Assembly (NCBI GenBank): GCA_034008185.1
Contig: CM067084.1
Coordinates: 4,111,385-4,175,384, forward strand
Direction of reading: 5' to 3'
Source of the DNA: Gorsachius magnificus
Lineage: Eukaryota; Chordata; Aves; Pelecaniformes; Ardeidae
DNA: 64,000 nucleotides
Below are positions 1 through 13,611 of the stretch, in pieces. Under the pieces are notes generated by a model that saw nothing but the letters and a program-made list of their open reading frames with translations, was not told the origin of the DNA and did no database searches. Numbering within the stretch: position 1 is the first letter of the stretch; each line of letters starts with the position of its first letter. Made by a program: the position numbers and the translations under genes.

Positions 1-772
1 GACACAACAGGAACTGATGCTTAATTTGCCCAAACATTTGGATACCCAGCTCCCTGAAACCAGTGGATGGTAGGGCTATGATTCAATTAGGCATCCTAAA
101 GCTTTTGGGAGTTCCCCATGGATTTCACCACAGAAGAGTACATGCCTCGTCTAGGTCTTGTGCTATCTGCCAGACCTACATGAATTACTTAAATACCCTA
201 GGCAACCACCAATTGTAATAAACACCTGGTTTTAAGCACTCAGTCACATTATTGGTATCTTTCTCTATATTCTTGATTTCTTTGTCAATCTGGCTCTTAT
301 TGTCTGCCTCTTTACTCCCCCCCTACCCCCCCAGTCATTTTTAAGCTGTGTAGCAGCATGATGAAGCTGCAAGGATGGCCTGTGCTGCTTTTACCTCTGC
401 AATAACCTTCCCTTCAGGCAGTCCTGCCAAAGTTTCTTACACATCTCCTTCAGCCACTGATTCTTTTTTGGAGCAGTCAAAATTCCAAAGGGCATCCTTA
501 ACCAGCCCAGACCTACTACCTAAACATAACCTAACTAAAGCACAATCTGTAAATTCATTATATGTCCTCACATCAGACGTTTCCTCCTGAAACAAAAAGG
601 TTGGCATTCAAACCTGCAATCTGCTGTTTGATTTGGCACGGGGATGAGATGCCTAGTCCAGCATTACATGAGGTAGTTCTGTGCTAACGTCCTTAGGGTA
701 AACATAAGTGGAAAAGCTCCAGTTGTCCTAACAGCCATGCTCCTGCTGATAACATCAACTAAACCTGGGATT

Positions 773-990
773 TCACAGAATCATTGAATTGTTTAAGTTG
801 GAAAGACCTTTAAGATAATAAAGTCCAACCCGTTAACCTAACCCTGCCATCCTACCACTAAACCCTGGCCCTAAGCACCTCATCTGCCTGGCTGTTAAAT
901 CCCCCCAGGGATGGGGACTCTACCCCTTCCCTGGGCAGCCCCTTCCATTGAAAAAAATTTTCCTAATGTCTAGCCTTCACCTCTCCTCCA
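773..990 (-). mobile_element. CR1 LINE fragment (3' end)
   Basis: It begins tcacagaatcattgaattg, the reverse complement of a CR1 3' tail, followed by ttggaaagacctttaag and the CR1 3' UTR block with cagggatggggactct and cctgggcagcc. It is 5'-truncated and moderately diverged. Confidence 0.85.
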
Positions 991-3897
991 AGTGACAGCA
1001 AACATCTACCTAGCCTTTTAGCAACACTGGTGATTTTTGTAACTGGAACTAGGCTGACTCTGTCACCATGAACTGAATTCTGGTTGGAGACTGTCAGGTT
1101 CACTGAAACTGAACATGCTACACAGCTGTGGTTGTACAAATAAAGAAAATAACACTTTTGCATTATCATTTTTCAAATGGGAAATGCCCATGTTTTGGAT
1201 GAATACACAGAAATGTGTATGCTGAGCAGTAAAAGCATTCCAAGTCTGGTATCGGATCAGACACATAAGCTGCCGTATACTGAATCACAAGTTCTACTTG
1301 GGATTTTGACTGATAGGTTAATCTTTGCCAATGATCGTCAAGCATACAATAAGTTACTCATTAAACTGTGTTCTTATATCTCAGAATATCATCTCTACTC
1401 ATTAATTTCCATGCCTTAACATTAGTGGAAATGCAAACATCCTAAACTTACTCAGTACAAGAAAAAAGTATCCAACAGAAAAATAGCAAAGCTGAAAGTT
1501 CCAGTTTTGGCACAATGAATCATACATTAATAATTTTAAGAATTATCTTCCTTATTTCTTTTCCCCCTCCACAGAAATCAAGGAAAAAAAAAATCTAAGT
1601 TCACAAATGCAAGTCCACCCTAAGACAGACAAATGCCTCGGTACAGCTCACCCGTCAGAAGTACTGCATAACTAAAACCTACACATTCAGGGCCTCTAGT
1701 TATTTTATTTTCCCCACTGATAATGTAACTTCACCCTAATTAAGCTAAATAAGTGGCTTCCCTGGTGGAAGAAAACTGCAGACAAACCTACCCTCCCCGT
1801 TAGGAAGAGGCCGCCTTTGATCTGCCAAGACCAGGAGAGCAGCGACCATGTTTCACGCTGCTTCCTCACCTGTAAAAGAACCCATCTCTGGAGTCTTCTC
1901 ACTATTGCTCCAGTTGATCCGCAGTGTCCAGGACCTGCAAATTCTGCAGCAGATGACACAGGCAGGCCCCAGGCACACAGCTTGCCTTGGGCTAGCAGCA
2001 TGCCCCAAGGCAGCACTGGTGGCTCGGGTGAATGCATTAACTCATTAAGCTGCAGTTTATGTGCCCTTGAGTCCTGCGGTGGTGCTTTCTGCTCTGCACA
2101 GACAGAAGAGCAGATTACAAGTCCCATTTGGTTATGTATAAGAACTGAAGTTGGTTTTTTCAGCCCCCTTCCCCAATGCTGTGGTACCTCTGGAGCGAGC
2201 CTTGCCTCGGTACGTCTCTGATAAACAATACAAGGCACCAGCAAACAACACTCAGATGGCAACAGATCAGGCCCCGCTTCATCCAGCAGTATTCCCAGGA
2301 AGGGTCGCCACCTTTTCAAAGAGAAACCATACCCTAAGCATGTTCACAGGCAGTAAAAATCCCAGATCAGATGGTCTTTCCACAGACCCAGACAGCTAGA
2401 AGTTCGCTTTCATTCCTGCTCGGTTTCTTATGCAATTCTGCCTCTTCCTTCTTGATTTTTTTTCCCCAAATGCAATACCTAGAAAGGGCATTTTGCAACA
2501 GCTTGGGACTCACAGGAGCCCATTAGCACCTTCCTGGCCACTGTGGGCCCTCAGTAGAGCGTCCATCCCTTGACAGACTTTGCCCATATCTTCTAACAGG
2601 AATAGGAGACAAAGAAATTGCTTATACAACATAAACAGTATTTTCTCTTTGCATGGGAACAAAACAAAGTGAAAGGTATGTTATTTAGAAAATCAATCAC
2701 TTAAGTACAGCTTATTCTACCAGATGTGACTGTCCTGCTCATCAGATCAATACAGTTCTTTTTTTGACCTTTTTAGGACCACATCAAGTAATAAATAATA
2801 AAAAAGCCTTAGCAATTACAGATGTAACAGCAAAAGCCAAGAGCACATTAAACTTCTCAACCCAACTTTATTGAAACAAAAGGCGTTCTGCATTTCATCA
2901 AACTTACTTCTCCACAAGTCAGAGGGGATTAAAGCGCCCAATTCCACCACCCGTGTACAACATATTACTTGTACTGGTGATAGCTTAGTCCCGATAACAC
3001 GTCATTTTGGTTTTCACCACCCACACTTCCCCAACGCCCCAGGGTTCACGCTGCCCCACCACACAGGGTCGAGTCGCGCTGCGAAACGCCCTCCTCCAGG
3101 TTCCTGCTGCAGCACACCTGGCTACCGGGCAGTAGGCAAAGGCCCATAGATGGAGCAAGACCAACTTCTGGGCAAACCCAGAATCATTAATCCTGTGAGA
3201 AAGTCTTCATGCATATGTAGCTGTATGATTCTGTGAGGAAGTTAACGTGACACGCAACAGGATTTGCCAGGTAACCAGGTCAGGCTATCAATTTCTTCGT
3301 AGAGAGGAATGCCAAAGCAGCAGGAGCATGGCAGAGCTCCCAGTCACTAACTTTAAGGGAACATCACCGTTTTGTTACAGACATCTACTTTTTAATCTCT
3401 AAAGCAGATTTCCAAACAGTGGCATCTTAAAAAACTCCCAGGACTAGACACGAAAAGGGCAAGCCACGCAACACGGAGCTGAAACACAGCTTGGTAAGAA
3501 TGAAACAAAAAGAGAAGAGAACACCCCCTAGGGACTTACTCAGCTGTAGAGCGGCACCACCCATGAAAGTACACTTTATGAATAGTCAAATTCAGTCTAC
3601 ACCTTGGAAACTATAGTTTTATTTGCTAACTTCCAACAGCTGAAAATCCTGGGTAGGGCAGGGTAACTGAACTGTTCAGAGGTTTGTATTTAAAAAACCC
3701 AAAATCTCCTAGAAATGCTGTAACATTTATAGGTAGAGCACAAGAAACCTTGCTCAGTTAAGTAGAGATGGTTTTTCTTTACCACCTCTTTCCTCCTCTG
3801 CTTACCTACCCATCCTTAGAGTTAAGTTAACATCTTTAGTGTTAAGTCCTAGTTATACCTTAAACCACCGGACACCTCAGCAGCAGCCATCAAGGAC

Positions 3898-3927
3898 CAC
3901 AACAGCCAGGGGATCACAACAGCCAGG
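3898..3927. repeat. Two-copy short direct repeat, period 17
   Basis: cacaacagccagg occurs at 3898-3910 and again at 3915-3927. It is a minor local duplication. Confidence 0.7.
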
Positions 3928-6576
3928 AGACCTCGATGTCCCCTCTCTGCCTGGTCTGCTAGCCAGCGTGGCAGTGGAGGGAATAACAGGCTCCGACACT
4001 GGATACGCAGAGGCTTAGGAAGGAGGCAGGATTATTCCAGTGGCAATTCCGAACGTGCCAAGAATGTGCTCAGCCTTGCATATGGATATTGCACAGCAGC
4101 AGAGTAATCGTTGTTTGTGAAAAGAAGGAGCTTTGCTGATATTCAAGGTCACCATCAGATGTCAGAAGAAAATGGTGACCTAAGCGTCCTCAGACAGTCA
4201 AATTGTCTGAGCTGATTAGTAAAGTCAGAACCTCTCTTGTTATTCTCAGCCACACTGTAGTTTCTTTTTAATAACTTTTTTTTTAATAACATTTTTTTAA
4301 ACAATTTGGAGGACTCCTCACCAAATCTAGATCTATTCCCAGACTGGTACTTTTACCTCAAACTTACTATCCCAGGCCTGCTATTCCTTTAAGAGGTGCA
4401 CAGGCAAGTTATCAAACTTTGCTCTAAACATATGTAATACCTTAAATTACAAAGGGACCTGGTCATAAGGACCTCACACAAGAATCTAATTTCTTGGGGA
4501 GAAATAGATGTTTGCTTTAAGCTTTTCCAACATGAAAATTATTTTTACAGTTTTAACAGTCACTATTTACTGCACATACGTTCCTTTAATGCATCCAGAG
4601 TATTTGAAGCTGAGTACTGGAATCCGGTTTTAGAAAACTTTGTGACAGTCACAACAGCCCTGTTAAAGCAAGTGATGGGAGGGAGGTTCAATAGGTGGCT
4701 CGAGATGGCGTACGGTGCTGCATCACCACAGGCTGCTGGAAAGTTTCTCAGCCAAATACGGGGGACTAACTTCACCCAGCACCTTTGAGAAGGGAAAGAG
4801 AAGGGGGGCAAGAAGGAGCCCCTTGAGTCCTTTTTGGGACTTTGGAGGACAGAGGACTTGCTCACCCATGAATCTTCAGGTCCAGATGTTCTAGGAGACA
4901 GACATACAAGATATATATATCAATATTATATTAAATAATATTAATGTGGCAACATTCTTAGCTGTTTGCCCCTTCTACAGAGTTAACTGAAAACAGTTAA
5001 TGCAAGGCCAGAGACGCAGAGCTGTAAGGTCGCACAGCATAGGCCTAAAGAAATCAAAATTTTAAAGATGCTTTAAAGCCTCTCCCTCTGATCCTTTGCT
5101 GCCAAGGTCAACTCTTTATTTGTGTCTAGACCAAACTTACGTGTGTTCTTGTGTGGGCTGAACACTCCTAGAGTAAAACCAGGTAGGCAGCTACTAAATA
5201 TCCTACAAGAAGGGGATTTTGTTGTAATAAAAAAAGACCAAGAGCATCAGGACACAAGTTTTGCTGTCATAAAATCTCTTCATAAATAAAATTCCCCATA
5301 GCATAGCTAACAAGCCATCACTGCCAAAGCAGGCAGTGGTTTAAGTTGCTCCACTCGCACCCCCACTATTTACTTTTGCTTACACTGGAGTCTCCCCAGT
5401 GGGCTCTGAGAAACAAGAATAATTTGTAATAATTTCAGGTATTTAATCTCACTGTTCTGGTTGCTCCTCCTCTCAGTTTCTAAGGGCACCTTTCAAACTG
5501 AACCAGTTTCAAGGAAGCTGCTAAATATCTTGTCAGTATTCACATTCATTTGGAAGTTGTCTTCAAGGCTGCTGGTTCACAGCTGTTCTGTTGAACTATT
5601 TCATTAGACCAGCTAAATGAGATCTCAGTAATACTTTTCTAAGGTTTAAAAAAATTTAAAAAGCCTTTTCTCCCACAATATCATAATAAGATACTGCTAT
5701 CTACCCTCTCTTTCCAAGAGGAGACAGAAGCACCCATCAGCTTGGGGTCTGTGCAAGTGTCAAGTGCCTCTTATAATGAATGGGAAAAATCAGTTCTTTG
5801 AACTTCCCAAATTAGTGGGATGTAACACAGAAGTCTGCTACATAGGCAGCAACATGAGCATGAAATCATGAAACCAGGCACCCAAGGCAGCAGTGCCACA
5901 ATACTCATTATACAAGCAACTGCACTAATGAAAGCTAAACAATAGTCTTCATTATCTACGAACAACCTGGCTAAACAGTGCTTTCTGGGGGTTTCCTCAT
6001 CATAGCTATTATTTCCTATGGATATGAAACTTCACCTTTCCTTTACCGATTAACATATTTAACAATGTTTCCATATTTAGTACTATTGCAATCACTATAA
6101 AACAGATTTGGAAGAATCAATATTAAAAAATATTTTATAAAAGCAACCCAGAAAACCCACTGCAATTCTCTGCGTGACCCTTTGAAGGAAATAACTATAC
6201 AGCCAAAGATGCAAAGGATGCATTTGAAAAAACAAGCAATCTGACTAAACCCGGACTATAGAAGAAAGGTTGAGCGCTTTCTCTTGAAAGGTGAGAAATC
6301 TGTGCAGACTGACTCAAAAGGAAAGGTTGAGGGCATCCTAATAGTGCATGCTTGCAACTTGTATTAAAAACCAGTATGTTACCAGTTATGTTATATATGC
6401 TATTTTAGGATGCTGTCACAAGTCAGAACAGCAAGTATATAACTAATACAATGTCTAACTAATGCAATGCCAAGGGATTAAGGATTTATTCAACAGGTTT
6501 TTGTTATTTCATAGCTTTATTACTTACCAATCTTATAGCTACACCTTTAAGACCTCCCTAATAGGAAAAAACCCCT

Positions 6577-6618
6577 TTAGAGGTCCCTTCCAACCCAAAC
6601 TATTCTATGATTCTATGA
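6577..6618 (+). mobile_element. CR1 LINE 3' tail remnant
   Basis: The piece aggtcccttccaacccaaac followed by two attctatga units is the extreme 3' end of a CR1 copy. Only about 40 bases remain. It lies directly before the inverted repeat at 6627. Confidence 0.8.
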
Positions 6619-6626
6619 AACGTCCC

Positions 6627-6670
6627 TAAGTATATTTGCGAACATAAACATATGTTTGTAAATATACTTA
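6627..6670. repeat. Near-perfect 20-base inverted repeat
   Basis: Arms at 6627-6646 and 6651-6670 match at 18 of 20 positions around a 4-base spacer (aaca). Both mismatches would be G-U or A-C type pairs in RNA, depending on strand. The arms begin taagtatattt. The function is unknown. Confidence 0.9.
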
Positions 6671-7428
6671 GAGTTGTATTCTTTACTTAATAATCTGTGA
6701 TTGAACAGGCATCACCACCACACGCTTATTCTGCACAGCCATAGCTAGGGTGAAGTCAAGGGTTCTCCAAGTCCTGCTTGGGAAGAGCAGCACTGTGTAA
6801 GTGGGAAGTAGGCTTTTTCATAGCTCATATGACTGGTTAATGAGTGACACTGCAATAAGGCTGCTGTTTGTAAAACCTTGAAAAGCCCAACTTCCTGGTA
6901 TCTAACACAGGGCACACGGTGTTTAAAGACACAGTAGAGTCAGAGACAAGGAAGAGAGACAACATAAGGCTTCTAAGCTTATCTAAAAAAGCCCACTAAA
7001 ATAGAAAAATATAAAATATAGCATAAGACAGGTGGGGGTTTAGATTTCAATGGCAGGTTGGATTATTAGATTCTTGGGGTCATTCTTTCGAGGCCTAGAC
7101 AAGGCATACAATTTCTATCACCAGGAAGAACAGCAGAATTCACGCTCTAAGTTAATAAAAGAGAAAGCTTACAGAGCTCTGCAGGCAAAAGCAACCACGT
7201 TACTTGCGTTGCCCTAGCATCGGCCCTCTGCATCAAAAGAGCAATTTCATTTGTTCATGTGATAAGCATCACGAGAGTGTTTTTCTGTAAATACAGAAAG
7301 TGGCTTTGAAAAAAATAAAACAGGTTTTGCAACGATAAAAATACAGAACAAAAAAGGTGAAACAAAGCTGTATCTTGTTTTTTAACTAGATTTTCCAAAC
7401 AGCACTTTAAAGCTCCTGTGTAGCCAAC

Positions 7429-7992
7429 TGTATTGGGTCAAGCTGCATAGGAATGCGCTTTCTGTTGGTACGTAGAAAGGGGTTGATCACACACCAATGT
7501 TTTGGCTACTGCTAAGCAGTGCTACGACACCATCAAGGCTGTGCCTCCAATATTTTCCCACCACTACCAGTGGGCTGGAAGGGTGCAAGACCTTGGGAGG
7601 GGACATAGCCAAGACACCTGACCCAAACCAACCAAAGGGGTACTCCATACCATATGACATCAGCTCAGATAGAGAAGCTAAGGGAAAAGGAAGAGGAGGG
7701 GACTTTTTGTCTTCTGGATGAAGAACTATGGATACTAAAGCCCTGCTTCCCGGGAAGTGGCTGGACATCGCCTGCTCATGGGGAGTAGAGAATAAAATCC
7801 TTTTTTTTTTCCTTTTGCTACCACACGTGGCCTTTGCTTTTGCTTTTTCTTTATTAAACTGCCTTTATCTTGACCCACGAGTTTGGGTTTTTTCCCTTTC
7901 CATCTCATCGTCTCTCCACCTGTCCTGCTGAAGAGGGGAGCAATAGAGCAGCTTGGTGGCACCTGGCAACCAGCCAGGGTCAAACCACCACA
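7429..7992 (+). mobile_element. Solo LTR of an avian endogenous retrovirus, ERVL-like
   Basis: A 564-base element begins TGTATTGGGT and ends ACCACCACA, giving the TG...CA ends of an LTR. It is flanked by ccaac (7424-7428) and ccaag (7993-7997), a 5-base target duplication with one mismatch; five bases is usual for ERVL-type integration. Inside are polyadenylation signals AATAAA (7791-7796) and ATTAAA (7853-7858), followed by a stretch resembling the R-U5 part of bird ERVL LTRs (tttatcttgacccacgag, then the AACCAGCCAGGGTCAAACC end). No internal retroviral genes are present, so this is a solo LTR left by recombination. The family assignment is from memory of bird LTRs and is less certain than the LTR call. 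Confidence 0.72.
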
Positions 7993-8523
7993 CCAAGAAA
8001 AGGAACAGCCAGGTTTTCCATACATGCAATCTGTCTTGAGATGCCTCTAAACCATGGGGCAGGTCCATCACCCCTCTCTTCGCTGTTCAGCTGTATCCTC
8101 CTGAGCTGCCTGTTCCTGCGCCTTCCTCTCCTTTCAGCAGGGAGCGGGGTGTTAGACAGGGCTGGTGCCCCTCTGGGCCTGTCCCAGGGGGCACACAGAC
8201 ATGGCCAGAGCATGCCCCTGCGGTCAGGCTGCTTGAATACAGTCCCAGGTTTCCCCACTGTCACAGCATCTGCTCCGAAACTCGGGATTCTGCCCTTTAA
8301 AGATTAAGAGGCCAAACTATGCAGCTGGACAAACTGTTGGCTTGCACACAGAAAGAGGAGATAACCAGAAGTTCCAAGCCCTGGTACTATTTTAACTACA
8401 CATAATGGCCAAGTCACACTTCCCTATGCTAACGCATTGATTTAGCATAGCTGTGCCAGAGCATCACAGACCTTAAAGCATTAAAGCATAACTAATTTGG
8501 TCCTGCAACATTCATGAATAAGT

Positions 8524-9048
8524 AACAGAATTGCAGAAGGGCTGAGGTTGGAAGGGGACCTTTGGAAGTTGCACTGCCATGCCTTTTGGGGTACTTGGGT
8601 GCCATCTCAGGCTCTTCTGTAGATCTGATGCTCCAACATAGCAGACTTCACAGCCTCTCCGGGCAACTTGTGCCAGTGCTTCGTCACCCTGGCAGTGAAA
8701 AAGCCTTTCCCAATGTTGAGAAGGAGCCTCCTGCATTTCAGTTTGTGCCCGTTGCCTCTGGTCCTGGTGCTGGGCACCACTGAAAAGAGCTGGGTTCTGC
8801 CTTCTCCTCACCCTCCCTGCAGGTGTGTGTACAGGTTGGTAGGATCTCCATGGAGCCTTCTCTCCTCCATGCTGAACAGCCACGACTCTCAGCCCTTCCT
8901 TACGGGAGCGATGGTGCCGGTCTTTCACCTCCACTGAGGGCCTTATGCTACGCCCTCCCCAGTCCATCCATGCCTCCCTGGTACTGAGGGGTCCTCAGCT
9001 GGACACCATCCCCAGCTGTGGCCTCACCAGCACCCAACACAACAGGCA
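8524..9048 (-). mobile_element. CR1 LINE fragment
   Basis: The antisense CR1 3' region is recognised from gctgaggttggaagggga, cagcctctccgggcaactt, tgccagtgcttcgtcaccct and the later cctccatgctgaacagcc and tgtggcctcaccagc blocks. About 525 bases remain, 5'-truncated. Open frames of 151, 89 and 73 codons on both strands fall within it and are by-products of the repeat. Confidence 0.88.
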
Positions 9049-12000
9049 AAGCTGCTGCAAGGTCAGCAGTGGCTCTGTGCAGGAAGTGGAGGAAACAAAG
9101 CCAACTTTTCTTAAAGCATTCCAGCGCAGAGAGGGCTTCCTAGTACCAGAGTTTACCATCGTCTGACTTCACTTAAAAGAAGATCTTTGGCCACATTCCT
9201 GACCCAGATTTTAAATATGGTTAAACCACATTGTTCCTTAACTGCATAGTTCATCTGAGAAAGTATGAGATACGACTTTATAACCAAGTTTCTTCCCAAC
9301 AAAAGAATTTCTAAACCCCAGATTTTTAGTTTTGTCACCTTACATTTTAAGCAAATAAATGCCATGCAGTAGTCAGACTATCAAGTAGTTACATGTCCAG
9401 AACCTCTTCTCATGTTGAATGCAGATATTGAAAAGGTCAATTGAATAAAATTTACATAGGCTTTGATTGCCTAGGGACCTCTTTTCTTGATGTCACACCC
9501 CAACAAAAATCGCTACTCGACATGCGGATGATGATACAACCTCTACCTTCAAACTGAACCCTTTGCATTTTCCTCCTCAATACCTTTCTGAACGATGCTG
9601 CCAAGTTGATGGCAGAGAACATTTAAAATCAGTAGTTATCTTTTATGCCTCAAAGATGGGCAGATAAAGTTTAGGGAAGAAACAAGTGGTTTTATGTTCA
9701 TTTCAAAGGCATTATGTTGAGACAGCAAGAGATCAAGCAATCTAATGAGGTCAGAAAAGCTGGCAAAAGAAGAAACTGGAACTCAGTCTCCTGAGTTCTG
9801 ACCTGGAGCCTTCTGATCTTAAGCGACAAGTCTGTTGATTTTCCTGACCATTTAACATACACAAAGGCAATGTACACAAAAACATGCAGAGATAGCAATA
9901 CAGATTATGCATGATAACATAGCCTCTATCAGAGATACACTAAGGCTTTCTTAATTTACGCTTGCATTGCAGTAATACTTTTTTTGGGGGGGAGTCAATA
10001 AGTACAATCCTGATGTGAAATACTTTAAAAAATATATTGCTGGAGCAGTTTCTAAAATTAATTTCGACTACAGTTTTGCAGAGAGGGAAACCAGGCACCA
10101 GTGTAAAACCAGTAAGGCTAATTCAGCCTTGTGAACAAGGTATTCATGACACAGGATTTCAGTTTCACTTGAAAAATCCCGATAGGGATCGTATACTTCT
10201 CTTACAAAAGCCTGCAATGACTAAGCAAACAGCAGCACGCTGGGAAGACTGTCTCTGCTACAGCCAGTATGATTTATCACATTACTCCAATTACCTTGAC
10301 TTACTCATTGGTAGGATCACTTTTCTGCCATGGAAACTTCAGGCAGCCTCAAGCTTGGCAGACTTGAACAAATATGTGAGTACTAGCTCAATACAGAATT
10401 AAACTTCCAAGTCCCATGCTTCTTAAAACCATTTGCAGCAGCAAAGCACAACATCAATGGATACACACAGGGAATATGCAATGCTAGGGATTCTCACTCA
10501 TCTTATACTTGTATTCGTTTCTTCTGAATCAAACCACTTCACCTTACAGAAAGGTTCTATAGAATTCTCGCAAACCACCATTTTCAGATTTCTCCTAAGT
10601 CAGTAAGAGCAAAAAAATTACAGACTGAATTCTACAATAACCCCACTAACTAAAAATCATTGTTCATGGACTTCCTTGTAGCCCAATAATTTCAAGACTG
10701 TGCTCGCCTATTGTTTTACTTCTATTTACAGAACCACATGCACACAGATGTTTTATGCTGTGGTGCTGAGGCAAAGCAGCCTTTTACCCAACTTCTCTAC
10801 CCGATTAAGGTGGATCTGTAACAACCTGGGATGATTTGTCCTGATTTTATCACATTTGTCATCAGTCATACCTCTGAAGCTCCATGTGACATCCAAAGCT
10901 GTTAAGGATACCACATTTCCCCAACACCATTTAAAGTGCTCCCTCCCCCAATATTTTCTTCTGCAATGTTTTTATTACATATATGTATGTTCCACACAGC
11001 ATTTTTTGAGATGTATTCACTTATTATCATCAAGTCATATCTTACCTGTTGAGTCACACCCATCCCGTGATAAGCCTTAGCATGCATCTGAGCTTCATTT
11101 AGCATTTCCAGACATTCAGTAAGCAGGGAGATCCCTAGCTTATCTGTCAGTGGAATAGCAGAGATTTAACAGAGCTTGACCTAGCACATGCACTGAAATT
11201 AAGTCCAACAGTAATTTTATCTGGCCCAAAGTTTGTGAAGTCATACAGGAGGAGGACAGCACACATGTTCTGACCCCAAATTCAGATCGTGCTCTCTTCT
11301 AATATATTGCTTTTGGAGCACTCTGCTTCATCAGACATCCTCAGTTCACTTCTATCTTTCCAAGATGTATCTCAAGACAGACAGCAGCCAAATTTTTGTA
11401 TCAAGGAAGGCAAGAAAAATACTATTCTTCCCAGGGAAAACTTACTAGGAAATATTTTTGAAAGCTTCCTGTAACTGCTTAAAGATTACTTAAATGACTG
11501 TGATGGAGCCATGATGGTATGTGGCATTTGTATTTTCATTTTAATGCATAACCTATATGCCCCTTCCACTCCTCAGAAAACCATTCTTTGCTGGAAACAA
11601 GTCACGTACATGTTATTAAGCTTCCCCCCCGCCCCCCAAGTACTCATGCAAAGAATAAATACTGAATCTTTGATGATTCCTGCTCTCCAAATCCTCACAA
11701 TACTTTGTCACAGGCACCAGTGGCTTCCAAAGTGTACTCATGAATCCAGCGGTCCACATGCAGGCAAAAGCTAATGCCTCTTAAATGGATGCTGCCCCAG
11801 CTAGGCATGCACCTAGCAGGGTTGGTACTGGGGCACTGGCATTTGCAGGGCTCTCGGGTGGGGTGGTGAATCCAGCCCAGCCGCTGCAAAGATTAGGATG
11901 GCACTGATAGCCAAGGCAAATGGCAGGCTATGACATGATCCAGCAATTTTTGCCTAAGAGTAAACACGTCAAGCATGAAGATTAAGAAGAGAATTGTCTT

Positions 12001-13550
12001 TACCAAGCGTTTGTTATTATCACTGCTAATTAAGTGAATTAAAATGTTTGTCTAATCTTCCTTGGGATTCAAAGTGAATTCCTCTATCCAGAGGACCAGC
12101 ACGCTAGATGACTTGGAGGCTTATTTAAAACCCAGAGAAAATTATGTGGTACCCAGGGGCTGCTGTCCTTGAACACCGTACAGGAAATCTGAATGCTCAA
12201 TATGGCAGACACCACATGAGCTTCTTACCATAAGATTCCTTACCCAGCATCACACATCAGCAACCCTTTCCTTTCCCTGCTGAGTCCAAGAGGTAATGTT
12301 TAAAACGATGGATTGTAAGCAGGAAGCTTGCCCCTGTGCAGAGAGCCGGAGTTAAGCCCCTATTTAAGCCTCACTGAAGTCCCTTCTCACAAGGAAAAAG
12401 TCACTACCCATTTCATGGTTCTGTGCTTCAGTTTGCATCCTAATTTCACTAGAGTGTTTCAGAATGAAGGAGAGAGAAGGATTTAACATTTGGGTCCAGA
12501 TCCAGCTCTTATTTAATACTCTTCTTAAATATATATGTATATTAATGCTTACATTATATGATATATTTATAACTTGCAACTGACAGAGAAATAAATAAAA
12601 CAAGTTAAAATGGAATCAAATAAAAGTAAGATGGGTAGAACTCAAATAAGAGTAAAGAAACAGACCAAGTAAAAAAGCAAGTGGCACAGAGATATCTTGA
12701 GTATAAGAAAAAGAAATCGCATAGGAACAGCAAAAGCCACCCACAGACAACACTTAGCATTGGAGAGTTCTGCTTAATAGGTTTGTGTAAACACATTTCA
12801 GCATTTCCCTCACAGCTGATCTGCCTTGAAGGAGAAGCACAGATGAAAATATTTTCCTCATTTATGCCAAGATATTACCAACAGCTCTGACTAAAGACAT
12901 TCTGAAAAAAGAATGTGAAAAATCCTAAGAAACCTGTGTATGTGTATATACATATATAAACACATGCAAGCATCTCATGCCAAACACATGACCACTGACC
13001 TACAACTCATCTGGAGAATTACATGCTGAAAACTGTGTGTGCTGTATAATCTTACACCAGTAAATCCATTTCAGTGTTCTGTTCCTGAAGTTATCGGAAG
13101 GAGGGAAGAGCATTCCCGAAAACTTATCCAGCTCATCCTGCCCCAAATCCTTAGGTTGAACTTAGTAACACATCTAACATTTGCGTTCTCCCTAAAGATT
13201 GCCATGCGCTTCTGAGGCAGTGCTTCACATGGCTGTTGAGCTCTTTGGAGCAAGACATGCAGGTATTTGTCCAGAGAGCTATGACAATCAAAGACTTTCA
13301 CAATGAATTAAGATAATCATTTTGTTGCTGTGATGGGCTAGGGATATAGGAGAGGTAAGGCACACAGGGAGAGGTAAAGGCTTTTATTAGGCAAACCTTT
13401 GGGCATGCGATCACAGAAGGCTCAGTGAAAGATCACCTGTGAACTCACACAGACTGGAAGATACCAGAATAAGGTGATTGAGCCTGCAAAAATCACTGTC
13501 CTGATGTGAAGCTTTATCATGGGGCCACACGAGAGTTCTGCCCCATGTGT

Positions 13551-13611
13551 TAGAATCATAGAACCACCAAGGGTGGAAGAGACCTTTAACATTGAGTCCA
13601 ACTGAATGAGG
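13551..13611 (-). mobile_element. CR1 LINE 3' end remnant
   Basis: The antisense tail tagaatcatagaaccacc is followed by gggtggaagagacctttaa and a diverged gagtccaact segment, a short piece of CR1 3' UTR. Confidence 0.75.

Larger units (their letters stand above)
1..7428. other. Non-coding upstream DNA, left part
   Basis: AT-rich DNA with a more GC-balanced patch at about 1700-2400 and a C-rich patch at about 2990-3140. Apart from the CR1 pieces at 773 and 6577 and the small repeats listed, I recognise nothing. Overlapping open frames on both strands at 1705-2400 (up to 204 codons) match no family I know and lack coding signs. Confidence 0.6.

Noticed and set aside
1705..2319. 204-codon minus-strand open frame overlapping a 134-codon plus-strand frame
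   Set aside because: There is no family resemblance, and open frames lie on both strands of a locally GC-richer patch, which points to composition. A conserved frame in other birds would change this.
8512..8967. 151-codon minus-strand frame
   Set aside because: It lies within the 3' region of a CR1 copy and does not match a CR1 or host protein.
10037..10402. 121-codon plus-strand frame
   Set aside because: Its composition is not low-complexity, but no similarity was recognised and no promoter or splice context supports it.
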